Shown here one piece after another: positions 38,173 through 46,526 of a stretch of DNA of 64,000 nt. The translations under genes and the position numbers were made by a program. The notes below the pieces were generated by a model. That model did not search any database. It was not told where the DNA came from and saw only the letters and a list, made by a program, of their open reading frames with translations. Each line of letters begins with the position of its first letter. The stretch's first letter is position 1. Source of the stretch: Herbaspirillum sp. RTI4 (GTDB taxonomy: Bacteria > Pseudomonadota > Gammaproteobacteria > Burkholderiales > Burkholderiaceae_D); contig NZ_JAVIWQ010000002.1 of the NCBI RefSeq assembly GCF_034313965.1, positions 1,178,001 to 1,242,000 on the forward strand, read 5' to 3'.

Positions 38173-39776
38173 GCTTTTTTAACCTCTTTAATATTTGTGC
38201 AGTTATTAATAAATGGTAGGGGATCTGCCCTATTTTCTAGTCCGGTTATAAATCTAATTGGATTTATTCGTACTTCAAAATGTAAATGTCCTCCTTGAGC
38301 AATGGTTTTCATCCCATTAGCATTTCCTGTCGTTCCTGTTTTTCCGATTTTCTCCCCGGCATAAACCGTTATAGGTTGCCCATCTTTACGCGGAGGATAT
38401 TCATATTCACTTAAATGCGAATACGCAAAACCTATTATTTTTGTGTCTCCTTTATTGCCATTTTCTTTATGTATTTTTTTTACCAATGCAGCTTTGTCGG
38501 ATGGAAGGTCATCTATTTTTACTTGAAGAACAAGTCTATTTCCATAATCTACATCTGGAGCATCTGGATACATCCTGATTATTCCATTAGCAACTGCAAT
38601 AATCGGCGTTCCCGTATCTGCCGCCAAATCAATACCTTGATGCGCTTTTTTTCCATCTTTTCTCGTCATGCCAAATAACGCTCCCTTGATGCTCCTGAGG
38701 TGGTGCACCCGAAGCGTACAAACCTCCAGCGGATCAAACCACTTAGATTCATCGTCGCTGTGACTTGCCGCCACAGATTCCGTTTGTGGCGTTGCTGGCA
38801 TTGCTTTCGAGGGCGAATCGTTTGATTCAGTTTTTGGTGCAACGGGTGCAGACGGTTTGGCGGGGGAATGCGCAGGCGGTACAGCCGGTTTTTTTACCGC
38901 CGGCGCGCTTGGTGCTGGATGCTTTGCCGCGACGGCTTTGCGTGGTGCCGGTTTGGGGATTAAGGGTTGCACGCATATATCGGCAATGATTTCTGCTGTA
39001 GTCCGCACGGGTTTGGCGGATTTGTCGATGTCCTTGACCATAAAATGCCGGACATTGATATGGGTGTCCGTGTGCGTGTAAAGCCAGCCCTTGTAAGCCG
39101 CGAGGGGGTCGGAACCATACTGTTTGATGTACTCCTGTGTCCGGGTTTCACTTTTGCCTAATTGCCCTTTCAAGCGCGTGGTGGCTTCCTTGGCGTCGTA
39201 GGGATTGTCTTTCGACAATAGACGGGCCAATCCACCGACTCCTTCATGGTGCAAGAGATAGGCAATTTTGGCTTTTTCGTCCGGCGGCAAACCGGAAACG
39301 GCAATCCGACTCGATTTTTCAAATTGCTCCAGGTTGGCTTTGGCATAGACGGCGGCCGCATCGATGGCGTATTTGGCTTCCAGTCTTTTTTCCAGCAACT
39401 CTTTTTCTGTTAGGCCTTTGCAATCCTTGCAAAGCTGCGAGGCCGTATTGTTAAAGACGGCTTTCCATGCGGGGACAAAAAACTGCGCCAGTCCCTGCGG
39501 CCTGCTCGGAAATTGTTCATTGCTGCGTTCGTCCCAAGCCCCAGACGAATCTTTCTTACGCGCTTCCGCATCGATCATTGCCGCCAACGCCTGGGGGCTC
39601 AGGCCGTGTTTGGCCGCGGCGATCAGATCGGCGCGGAAGGGCTCGTTTCCCGGGCACAGCAGCAGGTTGTTATCCGTATGGACGGTGGCGACGACATGCA
39701 CCGGTTTGCCGTCTTCGATGCGCGTTTGTGCCTGCGCTAGCTTGCCGCCGGTTTTGCTGACAATATAGGATTTCAT
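38169..39776 (-). CDS. Orphan effector cassette E2: muramidase-like + M23 domains
   Basis: 535 residues, lacking the N-terminal LysM region of the intact effector. It keeps the linker (KTGGKLAQAQTRIEDGKP), the muramidase-like domain and Pro/Ala-rich linker (both about 99% identical in DNA to E1), and a diverged C-terminal M23 peptidase with HQGID and GGHLHFEV zinc motifs. Upstream DNA (39777-39850) still resembles the E1 linker but in another frame with stops, and no good ribosome site precedes the ATG. It may be silent, or a donor of a new toxin tip by recombination. Confidence 0.7.
   Translation of the reverse strand: MKSYIVSKTGGKLAQAQTRIEDGKPVHVVATVHTDNNLLLCPGNEPFRADLIAAAKHGLSPQALAAMIDAEARKKDSSGAWDERSNEQFPSRPQGLAQFFVPAWKAVFNNTASQLCKDCKGLTEKELLEKRLEAKYAIDAAAVYAKANLEQFEKSSRIAVSGLPPDEKAKIAYLLHHEGVGGLARLLSKDNPYDAKEATTRLKGQLGKSETRTQEYIKQYGSDPLAAYKGWLYTHTDTHINVRHFMVKDIDKSAKPVRTTAEIIADICVQPLIPKPAPRKAVAAKHPAPSAPAVKKPAVPPAHSPAKPSAPVAPKTESNDSPSKAMPATPQTESVAASHSDDESKWFDPLEVCTLRVHHLRSIKGALFGMTRKDGKKAHQGIDLAADTGTPIIAVANGIIRMYPDAPDVDYGNRLVLQVKIDDLPSDKAALVKKIHKENGNKGDTKIIGFAYSHLSEYEYPPRKDGQPITVYAGEKIGKTGTTGNANGMKTIAQGGHLHFEVRINPIRFITGLENRADPLPFINNCTNIKEVKKA
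38850..39756 (-). repeat. Long direct repeat, copy A
   Basis: About 907 bp matching 41345-42251 at constant offset 2495 with roughly ten single-base differences by eye. It covers the linker, the muramidase-like domain and the Pro/Ala linker. Sequence on both sides diverges sharply. Confidence 0.85.
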
Positions 39777-39867
39777 CAGTTTTAGTGCGGACGGTAGTTG
39801 TTCCTTTTTTTAGGAGATTGTCTTGGACTTTGATTTTGCTGGATCGAATTCTAAAAATCCATTCAAA

Positions 39868-40662
39868 TTAATTGCTTTTATATACTAAATTGAATGTTCC
39901 AAAGGAGCACAAAACACCTTCATAATTTGCATCAACTATTTTATTCGTGGGATCGCATCCTAAAAATTGTTTTTTATTGATATTAATTTTTCTTAGATAT
40001 TTTTTATTTATATCCCATCTAAATTCATCTTTTTTTGTTTTGAAGCTCCAGCTTAGTTTGTATCCATTTTTTATTTTTATAATATTTGGATCGTTTGCAA
40101 TAAACGGATATTTTATATCGTCATATGTTGTATATAAATATATTATTTTCATCTCTGCAAAATTCATGTCATACAGAATATAAGATACATTTTGCTCGTA
40201 TATTCCTTTCATTATTTCAAATGGGGTGCAATATTTTTCAAGTACCATGTGTGAAGATGATGCATCAATAACGCGAATGTAATATTTCCGGCAATAATCT
40301 TTTTCTTGGGAGTAAGTATTGCCAAAATCAAATACTTGTTTAAATCCAGGTTTTTTTATTTCAAAATATCCTTTTCCTGGATAAAACTGAATGGTTAATC
40401 CGATTGATTTTATAAGTGGAATAAGTAATTTTATTTTTTCAGTTTCAAGAGAGTAGATGCGAGTATCTTTAAAGCTTCTGGTGTCAGATTCAGATTCTTT
40501 TATATATTTTAAATGCCCATCTATTTTAATATTATTTATCTGAATTTCTTTGCAAATATCTGATATGCAATTATCAATATAATTCGGCGCATTATTTTCT
40601 TGTGAGAATGAATTATTAAATATAAAAAAATATATAAAAATTATATATATAATATTAAACAT
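39868..40662 (-). CDS. Putative periplasmic immunity protein, copy I1
   Basis: 264 residues with a hydrophobic signal segment (MFNIIYIIFIYFFIFNNSFS) and the shared family core (YIKESESDTRSFKDT, FYPGKGYFEI, EKDYCRKYYIRVIDASSSHM, VLEKYCTPFEIMKGIYEQ). It overlaps the intact effector E1 by eight bases and is its presumed cognate immunity gene. DNA is strongly AT-rich. Periplasmic location suits protection from a cell-wall hydrolase delivered by neighbours. Confidence 0.72.
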   Translation of the reverse strand: MFNIIYIIFIYFFIFNNSFSQENNAPNYIDNCISDICKEIQINNIKIDGHLKYIKESESDTRSFKDTRIYSLETEKIKLLIPLIKSIGLTIQFYPGKGYFEIKKPGFKQVFDFGNTYSQEKDYCRKYYIRVIDASSSHMVLEKYCTPFEIMKGIYEQNVSYILYDMNFAEMKIIYLYTTYDDIKYPFIANDPNIIKIKNGYKLSWSFKTKKDEFRWDINKKYLRKININKKQFLGCDPTNKIVDANYEGVLCSFGTFNLVYKSN

Positions 40663-42760
40663 ATTTTTTTACCTCATTTATATTTGTGCAGTGGCTAATA
40701 AATGGTAAGGGATCTGCCCTCTTTGCTAATCCTTTTGGCATCAGTGGTGGCTCTATTAAAACTTCAAAATGTAAATGACCTCCTTGCTTAATAGTTTTCA
40801 TTTTATAAGCGCCCCCAGTTGTTCCTGTTTTTCCGATTTTATCTCCAGCATTAACTTTAATAAATTTTTTATTTTTAGGAATCTCATATTCATATTCACT
40901 TAAGTGTGCATAAGCAAAACCTATTACTTTTGTATTTCCTTTATTCCCATTCGTTTCATGTATTTTTTTAACTAAACCTGCCTTGTCTGGTGGAAGATCA
41001 TTAATGCTCACTAGAAGAATGAGTCTGTCGCCATAATCTTTCGTATCCCCTTTAATACCTGGATACATCGTAATTGTTCCATTGGCAACCGCAATAATCG
41101 GCGTTCCCGTGTCTGCGGCTAAATCAATACCTTGATGTAATCTTTTCCCTTTTTTTCTAGTCATGCCAAATAAGCCTCCTTTTAGGTCGGCGAGCGCTTG
41201 ATCCCGAATCGTACAAACCTCCAGCGGATCAAACCATTTCGATTCATCGTCGCTGTGACTTGCCGCCACAGATTCCGTTTGTGCCGTTGCCGATACTTCT
41301 GTCGAGGGTGCGACACCAGGTCCCGATTGTGGCGCAGCGGCAGGTGTCGGTTTGGCGGGGGAATGCGCAGGCGGTACAGCCGGTTTTTTTACCGCCGGCG
41401 CGCTTGGTGCTGGATGCTTTGCCGCGACGGCTTTGCGTGGTGCCGGTTTGGGGATTAAGGGTTGCGCGCATATATCGGCAATGATTTCTGTTGTAGTCCG
41501 CACGGGTTTGGCGGATTTGTCGATGTCCTTGACCATAAAATGTCGGACATTGATATGGGTGTCCGTGTGCGTGTAAAGCCAGCCCTTGTAAGCCGCGAGG
41601 GGGTCGGAACCATACTGTTTGATGTACTCCTGTGTCCGGGTCTCACTTTTTCCTAATTGCCCTTTCAAGCGTGTGGTGGCTTCCTTGGCGTCGTAGGGAT
41701 TGTCTTTCGACAATAGACGGGCCAATCCACCGACTCCTTCATGGTGCAAGAGATAGGCAATTTTGGCTTTTTCGTCCGGCGGCAAACCGGATACGGCAAT
41801 CCGACTCGATTTTTCAAATTGCTCCAGGTTGGCTTTGGCATAGACGGCGGCCGCATCGATGGCGTATTTGGCTTCCAGTCTTTTTTCCAGCAACTCTTTT
41901 TCTGTCAGGCCTTTGCAATCCTTGCAAAGCTGCGAGGCCGTATTGTTAAAGACGGCTTTCCATGCGGGGACAAAAAACTGCGCCAGTCCCTGCGGCCTGC
42001 TCGGAAATTGTTCATTGCTGCGTTCGTCCCAAGCCCCAGACGAATCTTTCTTACGTGCTTCCGCATCGATCATTGCCGCCAACGCCTGGGGGCTCAGGCC
42101 GTGTTTGGCCGCGGCGATCAGATCGGCGCGGAAGGGCTCGTTTCCCGGGCACAGCAGCAGGTTGTTATCCGTATGGACGGTGGCGACGACATGCACCGGT
42201 TTGCCGTCTTCGATGCGCGTTTGTGCCTGCGCTAGCTTGCCGCCGGTTTTGTCGGCCTTGCTGGCGGTCTGGGATTTCACTGCTTCAGCGCTGGTGTTGG
42301 CCGTCCCTTTTTTTGGTAAGAGATTGCCCTGGACTTTGACTTTGCGGGACTGGATAGACAGTACCCGCTCACCAATGGGGAGCAAGGTTTGATCCATGAC
42401 TTGCACCATTTTTTTGCTGAGGTCTTCGATCCAGATTTTCAGGCCCTGTGCATGGTCGGCAATCTGGAGCATCAGCGGCTTGTCCTTGCTCAGGATATGC
42501 GTCTCTTTTTTCCCGTCGTGTTCGACCATCACTTTTTTGGGAGTGAATTCGGTCGCATCCAGTGCCTTGAATTTCACTTTCAATATTGTGTCGGGATCCT
42601 GATCTGTTTCGCCGGGAAGGTGCAATTTCTGGCCGATTCTTAAGGCGTGAATGTGCCGTCCCTTCAATTTATTGGCAAACGCTAAGGCTTCTACGCTGGT
42701 TTGATAGCGCTTCGCAATTTTCCACAGGCTGTCGCCTTTTTTTACGATGTATTCCTGCAC
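40655..42760 (-). CDS. Probable T6SS effector E1: LysM + muramidase-like + M23 peptidase
   Basis: 701 residues from the GTG at 42760, chosen because AAAGGAGAT lies just upstream; the ATG at 42793 has none. LysM domain at residues 2-48 (YIVKKGDSLWKIAKRYQ). A lysozyme/SLT-like domain covers about 200-400, with MIDAEARKKDSSGAWDE (candidate catalytic Glu near 231) and QGLAQFFVPAW. A Pro/Ala linker leads to an M23 domain with HQGID (near 541) and GGHLHFEV (near 660) zinc ligands. It lies 63 bases from the vgrG stop and overlaps I1. A dual cell-wall hydrolase loaded on VgrG is inferred. The M23 part is AT-rich, unlike the centre. Confidence 0.8.
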   Translation of the reverse strand: MQEYIVKKGDSLWKIAKRYQTSVEALAFANKLKGRHIHALRIGQKLHLPGETDQDPDTILKVKFKALDATEFTPKKVMVEHDGKKETHILSKDKPLMLQIADHAQGLKIWIEDLSKKMVQVMDQTLLPIGERVLSIQSRKVKVQGNLLPKKGTANTSAEAVKSQTASKADKTGGKLAQAQTRIEDGKPVHVVATVHTDNNLLLCPGNEPFRADLIAAAKHGLSPQALAAMIDAEARKKDSSGAWDERSNEQFPSRPQGLAQFFVPAWKAVFNNTASQLCKDCKGLTEKELLEKRLEAKYAIDAAAVYAKANLEQFEKSSRIAVSGLPPDEKAKIAYLLHHEGVGGLARLLSKDNPYDAKEATTRLKGQLGKSETRTQEYIKQYGSDPLAAYKGWLYTHTDTHINVRHFMVKDIDKSAKPVRTTTEIIADICAQPLIPKPAPRKAVAAKHPAPSAPAVKKPAVPPAHSPAKPTPAAAPQSGPGVAPSTEVSATAQTESVAASHSDDESKWFDPLEVCTIRDQALADLKGGLFGMTRKKGKRLHQGIDLAADTGTPIIAVANGTITMYPGIKGDTKDYGDRLILLVSINDLPPDKAGLVKKIHETNGNKGNTKVIGFAYAHLSEYEYEIPKNKKFIKVNAGDKIGKTGTTGGAYKMKTIKQGGHLHFEVLIEPPLMPKGLAKRADPLPFISHCTNINEVKKYV
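41345..42251 (-). repeat. Long direct repeat, copy B
   Basis: Partner of 38850-39756, inside the intact effector E1. Confidence 0.85.
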
Positions 42761-42823
42761 TCCGATCTCCTTTCTATTTACCTTGCGACACATGCAATAG
42801 CGTTGATTCCGCTAGTCCCGACT

Positions 42824-45625
42824 TCATCCTAAGTTTCTCGGAATGATCAGCCCGTCGGTGGGATGTTCTTCCAGCGTGTCGTGGCCGATATCGAATTCCT
42901 CTTCCTCATCGTCTTCCACCATTTCTTCGTGGAAATGCGCATTCCAGCCTTCGTAGCCGACCAATGCCTGATATGGTTGGTTGTGTTCGGCTTCCAGTTC
43001 CGATGTCTCTCCTCCGCCTCCCAGCTCTTTATGCGCAAGTTGATGGTCTTGTTCTTTGTCAGTATCAAAAAAGTTCACCATCGCGTCTTTTAACGCAAGA
43101 CCTGCCGCGCTATGCGCCAGCACTGAAATGACGTGCGGCCCCTCTTGCCTTACTTTGGTCAGTGGAATATCGGCGACCAAACTCTTGGGGCCGGTAAGGC
43201 TATGCGAAGCCGCATGCGCCACAAACCCGCCATTCGTGCCATGTTCAATCCCGCCTGCGTTGAGCCGGACATAACTTCCCCCGCCATTGATCACGACCTC
43301 TTCCTTGGCCGTGATGCTGATGCGGTTGGCGGTTTGCGTGATTTCCAGCTTGGCCAGCAAATTGATGCTGTTCGAGAGTGCCTGCAAGTCGATATCGCCG
43401 GCGGCAGCCACCATCTTCATTCCCGCCTTGTGGACGAAGAGCCGGAAGGCCTGCCGGACGCTGGCGAACAGATTGCCGCCATTGGCGATGGACAGGTCTT
43501 TGCCCGTGGTCAGTACCGTGTGCTGATCGCTCGTGATGTGGGTGGAATCGTGCGTGGTGGTGGCAATTCCGGCGGCACTGGACAGCACCAGATGCGGGTC
43601 GCGCAGTTCCGGGAAACCGGCTTCCGTGCCAACGCCGCCCCGGATGGCATCGCTTTGTTCTTTGAGCGCGCGCAAGACCTCGCTGTGTTGACTATCGCTA
43701 TCCCTTGCGCCGTGCTGCTGCGCCAGATCGGATAGCGCGACATGCTGTTCGCGCTGCGCATTGAGGCGTTGCACCGTTTCGCCCATGTCTTTGATCGACG
43801 ACGCCGCGTTCGGGCGTGGTTCGGTGGTGATCAGCAAGCCTTTTCCTGCGCGGGCGACGCCCCATCCGTCGGTGCGCAATTCCCAGCCTTCTCCGCGCGC
43901 TTCCTTTCTTCCGTAGTTGTCCTCGATGCGGGTAATAAATCCCAGCGAAAGCTGACTATTCTGGTGATCGCTTTTGAGCTGCGCCTGAATTTGATCGAGC
44001 GTGTCGTCGAGAATAAGGTGGTTGCTGCGCCCACTCCCGAAGTTGCTTTTTCCGGGAATCAGTTCGCGGCTGCGCAGGCCCGTTAACGCTTTCTCGCTCG
44101 GCAAATTCCAGGGCGGTGGGTTGCAGCCGTTATGCACGCTGCCGAGAATGAGCGGATGGTCGGGGTTGCCATCGAGCCAGGTGACGACGACTTCCTGCCC
44201 GGGTCGCGGCAGCGTGTGCAGGCCGTGCATGTTGCCGGCCCACGGTGTGGCCATGCGCACCCAGGCCGAGCTGAGCGGGGTTTTCTTGCCGAGCAAGTCC
44301 CAGTGAAATTGCACGCGCAGACGGCCGTATTTGTCGGTGGCGATTTCGCCTTGCTCGTAGCCGACCACCAGTGCGGTCTGCGTGCCGTGGATGCGGGTGT
44401 CGTTGCTGCTGTAGCCGGGGCCGGGTCGCCAGACGATGTTTTTGCGGATGCAGTTGAGCGTGTTGCGGTAGTCGGCCGGTTCGTTTTCTTGCAGGTAGTT
44501 ATTGGTGACGGTGTGACGCACGTCGATGATGAGGAAGCGTTGTTTTTCTTCGCGGACATCAAAGCCCAGCAGATCGCGCAGGCGCGGATGTTTGCGCATC
44601 TGGAACCAGCGACCCGGGGCGACGTAGCGGTTGTTGCCGGCCATCGGGTGCTGTTTGGCCTGCGCGTCGGTTTCATCCATGCGATAACGCGCCTGCGTGT
44701 CGCCGTAGCCGTTTTGACTATGCTCGCAGCTGTAGGCACCGACGTAGTCGTGGCTTTCTATTTGGGGGACGTTCCTGCCTTGCGCATTGGGGCTCGTGGC
44801 CCAGGCTTGATGGCTGGGCAGATGCGCGGTTTTGAAATTGTAGGCGGTGGTGGTGCGGCTGCCGTGAGAGATGGTGCGTCCCGGGCGCCAGGTGTGGATG
44901 GCCTCGTGCTGTTCGGCGTCGTTGTCTTCGCTGTGGAAACGGATGTCGGGATTGCGTCCATCGATCGGTTGCGCTTCCTGCGCGGTGTTGTGACACAGCA
45001 TGAGCTGGTGGCCGCGCTCGGTGTGTTCGTAGCGATAACTGAGACCTAACGCTTCCCAACGGCGATGCAGATAATTGGCATCGGTTTCGTTGAACTGACA
45101 GCCCATGTGCATGAGCTTGAGGTAAGCGTGGCCGCTCGGGAACGCATAGCGGTAGTCACAGCGGATGGAGGGGTAGTGACGGAAGATTTCCAGCGCCTGA
45201 TCGTTGAGGGTCTGGTGACAAAACACGGCGTTGTTCTTGCGCTGGCGAAGAAAAGCCATCCACGGCTTCAACACCATGCGGTAAAACACGACGTTACCTT
45301 CGCAGCGCTCGAGGCCGAATTCGAACACGTAGCCGTTGAAGTAACGCAGGCTGCCGTCTTTGCGTTTGAGCGAGAGCGTGACCAGCTTGCCTAGCACCTC
45401 AGTCAGAGGAATGCGCGGATCGTCGGACAGGACTTCGACGGTGTAGGTGAAATCGCGGGAAAGGCCTTCGTCGGCGTCGAGACGATTGGGAACAAAGAGC
45501 GCGTCGCGCTGGTAGCGTTCGGGGCCGCTCTGGGGGCAGTTGTTATCGGGGAAATCGAGGGTGAGGATGCGTTTGTGCTGGCGGTTGTAGATCCAGCGTT
45601 CGAGGTCTTTGATGGGGGGCAGCAT
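42824..45625 (-). CDS. vgrG: Type VI secretion tip protein VgrG
   Basis: A 933-residue VgrG. The N-terminal gp27/gp5-like part includes the base-plate domains and the OB-fold (RVQFHWDLLGKKTPLSSAWV, RMATPWAGNMHGLHTLPRPG, EVVVTWLDGNPDHPLILGSV). A DUF2345-type domain follows (about 650-850), with an acidic tail (HEEMVEDDEEEEFD) at the C-terminus. No further enzymatic C-terminal domain is seen, so cargo is probably the downstream effector. No other T6SS core gene, PAAR or DUF4123 adaptor gene lies in the window: it is an orphan vgrG. Confidence 0.95.
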   Translation of the reverse strand: MLPPIKDLERWIYNRQHKRILTLDFPDNNCPQSGPERYQRDALFVPNRLDADEGLSRDFTYTVEVLSDDPRIPLTEVLGKLVTLSLKRKDGSLRYFNGYVFEFGLERCEGNVVFYRMVLKPWMAFLRQRKNNAVFCHQTLNDQALEIFRHYPSIRCDYRYAFPSGHAYLKLMHMGCQFNETDANYLHRRWEALGLSYRYEHTERGHQLMLCHNTAQEAQPIDGRNPDIRFHSEDNDAEQHEAIHTWRPGRTISHGSRTTTAYNFKTAHLPSHQAWATSPNAQGRNVPQIESHDYVGAYSCEHSQNGYGDTQARYRMDETDAQAKQHPMAGNNRYVAPGRWFQMRKHPRLRDLLGFDVREEKQRFLIIDVRHTVTNNYLQENEPADYRNTLNCIRKNIVWRPGPGYSSNDTRIHGTQTALVVGYEQGEIATDKYGRLRVQFHWDLLGKKTPLSSAWVRMATPWAGNMHGLHTLPRPGQEVVVTWLDGNPDHPLILGSVHNGCNPPPWNLPSEKALTGLRSRELIPGKSNFGSGRSNHLILDDTLDQIQAQLKSDHQNSQLSLGFITRIEDNYGRKEARGEGWELRTDGWGVARAGKGLLITTEPRPNAASSIKDMGETVQRLNAQREQHVALSDLAQQHGARDSDSQHSEVLRALKEQSDAIRGGVGTEAGFPELRDPHLVLSSAAGIATTTHDSTHITSDQHTVLTTGKDLSIANGGNLFASVRQAFRLFVHKAGMKMVAAAGDIDLQALSNSINLLAKLEITQTANRISITAKEEVVINGGGSYVRLNAGGIEHGTNGGFVAHAASHSLTGPKSLVADIPLTKVRQEGPHVISVLAHSAAGLALKDAMVNFFDTDKEQDHQLAHKELGGGGETSELEAEHNQPYQALVGYEGWNAHFHEEMVEDDEEEEFDIGHDTLEEHPTDGLIIPRNLG

Positions 45626-46069
45626 GCGGTGGATTCTGTGAAAGAAGAATCCTTGCTAGTCTAGGCATCTGCCAAAAAGCGTCAATCTGTGGGCAATGAC
45701 TTGTCCGGTAAATGCTCGGTATATTTTTAGGGCCTTACCGCGATCCGAGCAGCGCATTCAGAAGTGCCGAATGATTTCGGAATGGATGGGAGTGAATGGC
45801 GAGACGGAGGGTCTTGAGGTTGCAGGGCGCGTGGGAATGGTGTGAAAAGTGCTGGTGACCCAGTCTGTCCGTTGGAAGGCTGGCGGTCTGCATTGTTACT
45901 TGATGAGCCGCTGATGAATTTAAAAAGCGATATTAAGCATTAATAAGCACTAATAAGCACTAATAAGCACTAATAAGCACTAATAAGCACTGAGGCGCGG
46001 GAGCAATTCAGGGAGGCACTTCCCCCCTGAATTTGCTGCCCGCACTACTGCATCAGATGTTTCCTGAAA
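45626..46069. other. Intergenic gap upstream of vgrG
   Basis: 444 bases between the vgrG start and the HiPIP stop. It contains the 10-bp repeat listed next; otherwise no gene, sigma-54 site or terminator is recognised. Confidence 0.5.
45941..45990. repeat. Perfect 10-bp tandem repeat, five copies
   Basis: Five exact copies of TAATAAGCAC, preceded by one degenerate copy (TATTAAGCAT). It lies about 315 bases upstream of the vgrG start. Confidence 0.95.
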
Positions 46070-46378
46070 TTACGCTTTCTTCACCCACGCCACACACCAG
46101 CCCTTGGCGCTGACCAGCTTGCCGCCAAATGCGCCGCAGGGGCCGGTCGCTTCGCCTGCTTTGCCTTGATACAACTGGCAACCGCTACAGACGCGGCCGC
46201 TGACGTAGGCCGGGGCTTTCTTGATATCGACTTTGGTCGCGTCGGCTTTGTAACCGAGGGCGACGGCGGTCGGATCGGTTTCTGCCAGCTTGGCGGCTTG
46301 CGCGGTGGCGTTGCGGGCAATGCCCAGTGCCAGGACGCTGGCGGGGAGGGCGTTTAAAAATGAGCGACGAGTAAGCAT
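46070..46378 (-). CDS. High-potential iron-sulfur protein (HiPIP)
   Basis: A 102-residue periplasmic electron carrier. A twin-arginine signal (LTRRSFLNALP, then ALGIARNATAQA) precedes the mature part, in which four Cys (64, 67, 81, 95; CSGC, GPCGAF, GWCVAW) bind one 4Fe-4S cluster in the HiPIP pattern. HiPIPs shuttle electrons from bc1 complexes to reaction centres or oxidases; no photosynthesis genes are present. It is divergent from the MerR gene. Confidence 0.93.
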   Translation of the reverse strand: MLTRRSFLNALPASVLALGIARNATAQAAKLAETDPTAVALGYKADATKVDIKKAPAYVSGRVCSGCQLYQGKAGEATGPCGAFGGKLVSAKGWCVAWVKKA

Positions 46379-46474
46379 GGTGGGCTTTCTGTGGTGGGTT
46401 GAATAAAGACCTTAGGGAATCTAGGCTTATATTCAAATATTGTCTAGTGCTGACTCGATATAATATAGAATAAA

Positions 46475-46524
46475 CGGTTCAATGCCGGTTCATGGCAATA
46501 AAACAACTACTTAACCCCGGTTCA
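46475..46524 (+). promoter_or_regulatory. Triple CGGTTCA direct repeat before the MerR gene
   Basis: CGGTTCA occurs at 46475, 46486 and 46518, spaced 11 and 32 bases (one and three helical turns), ending two bases before the ATG. Same-face spacing suggests an operator, perhaps for autoregulation. Confidence 0.4.
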
Positions 46525-46526
46525 AT

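Noticed and set aside
42824..45625. Prophage tail spike (gpD/gp5 homology)
   Set aside because: Length, DUF2345 domain and downstream effector gene fit a T6SS VgrG; no other phage genes nearby.
45941..45990. Possible CRISPR array
   Set aside because: Repeat unit is 10 bp with no spacers; no cas genes in the window.
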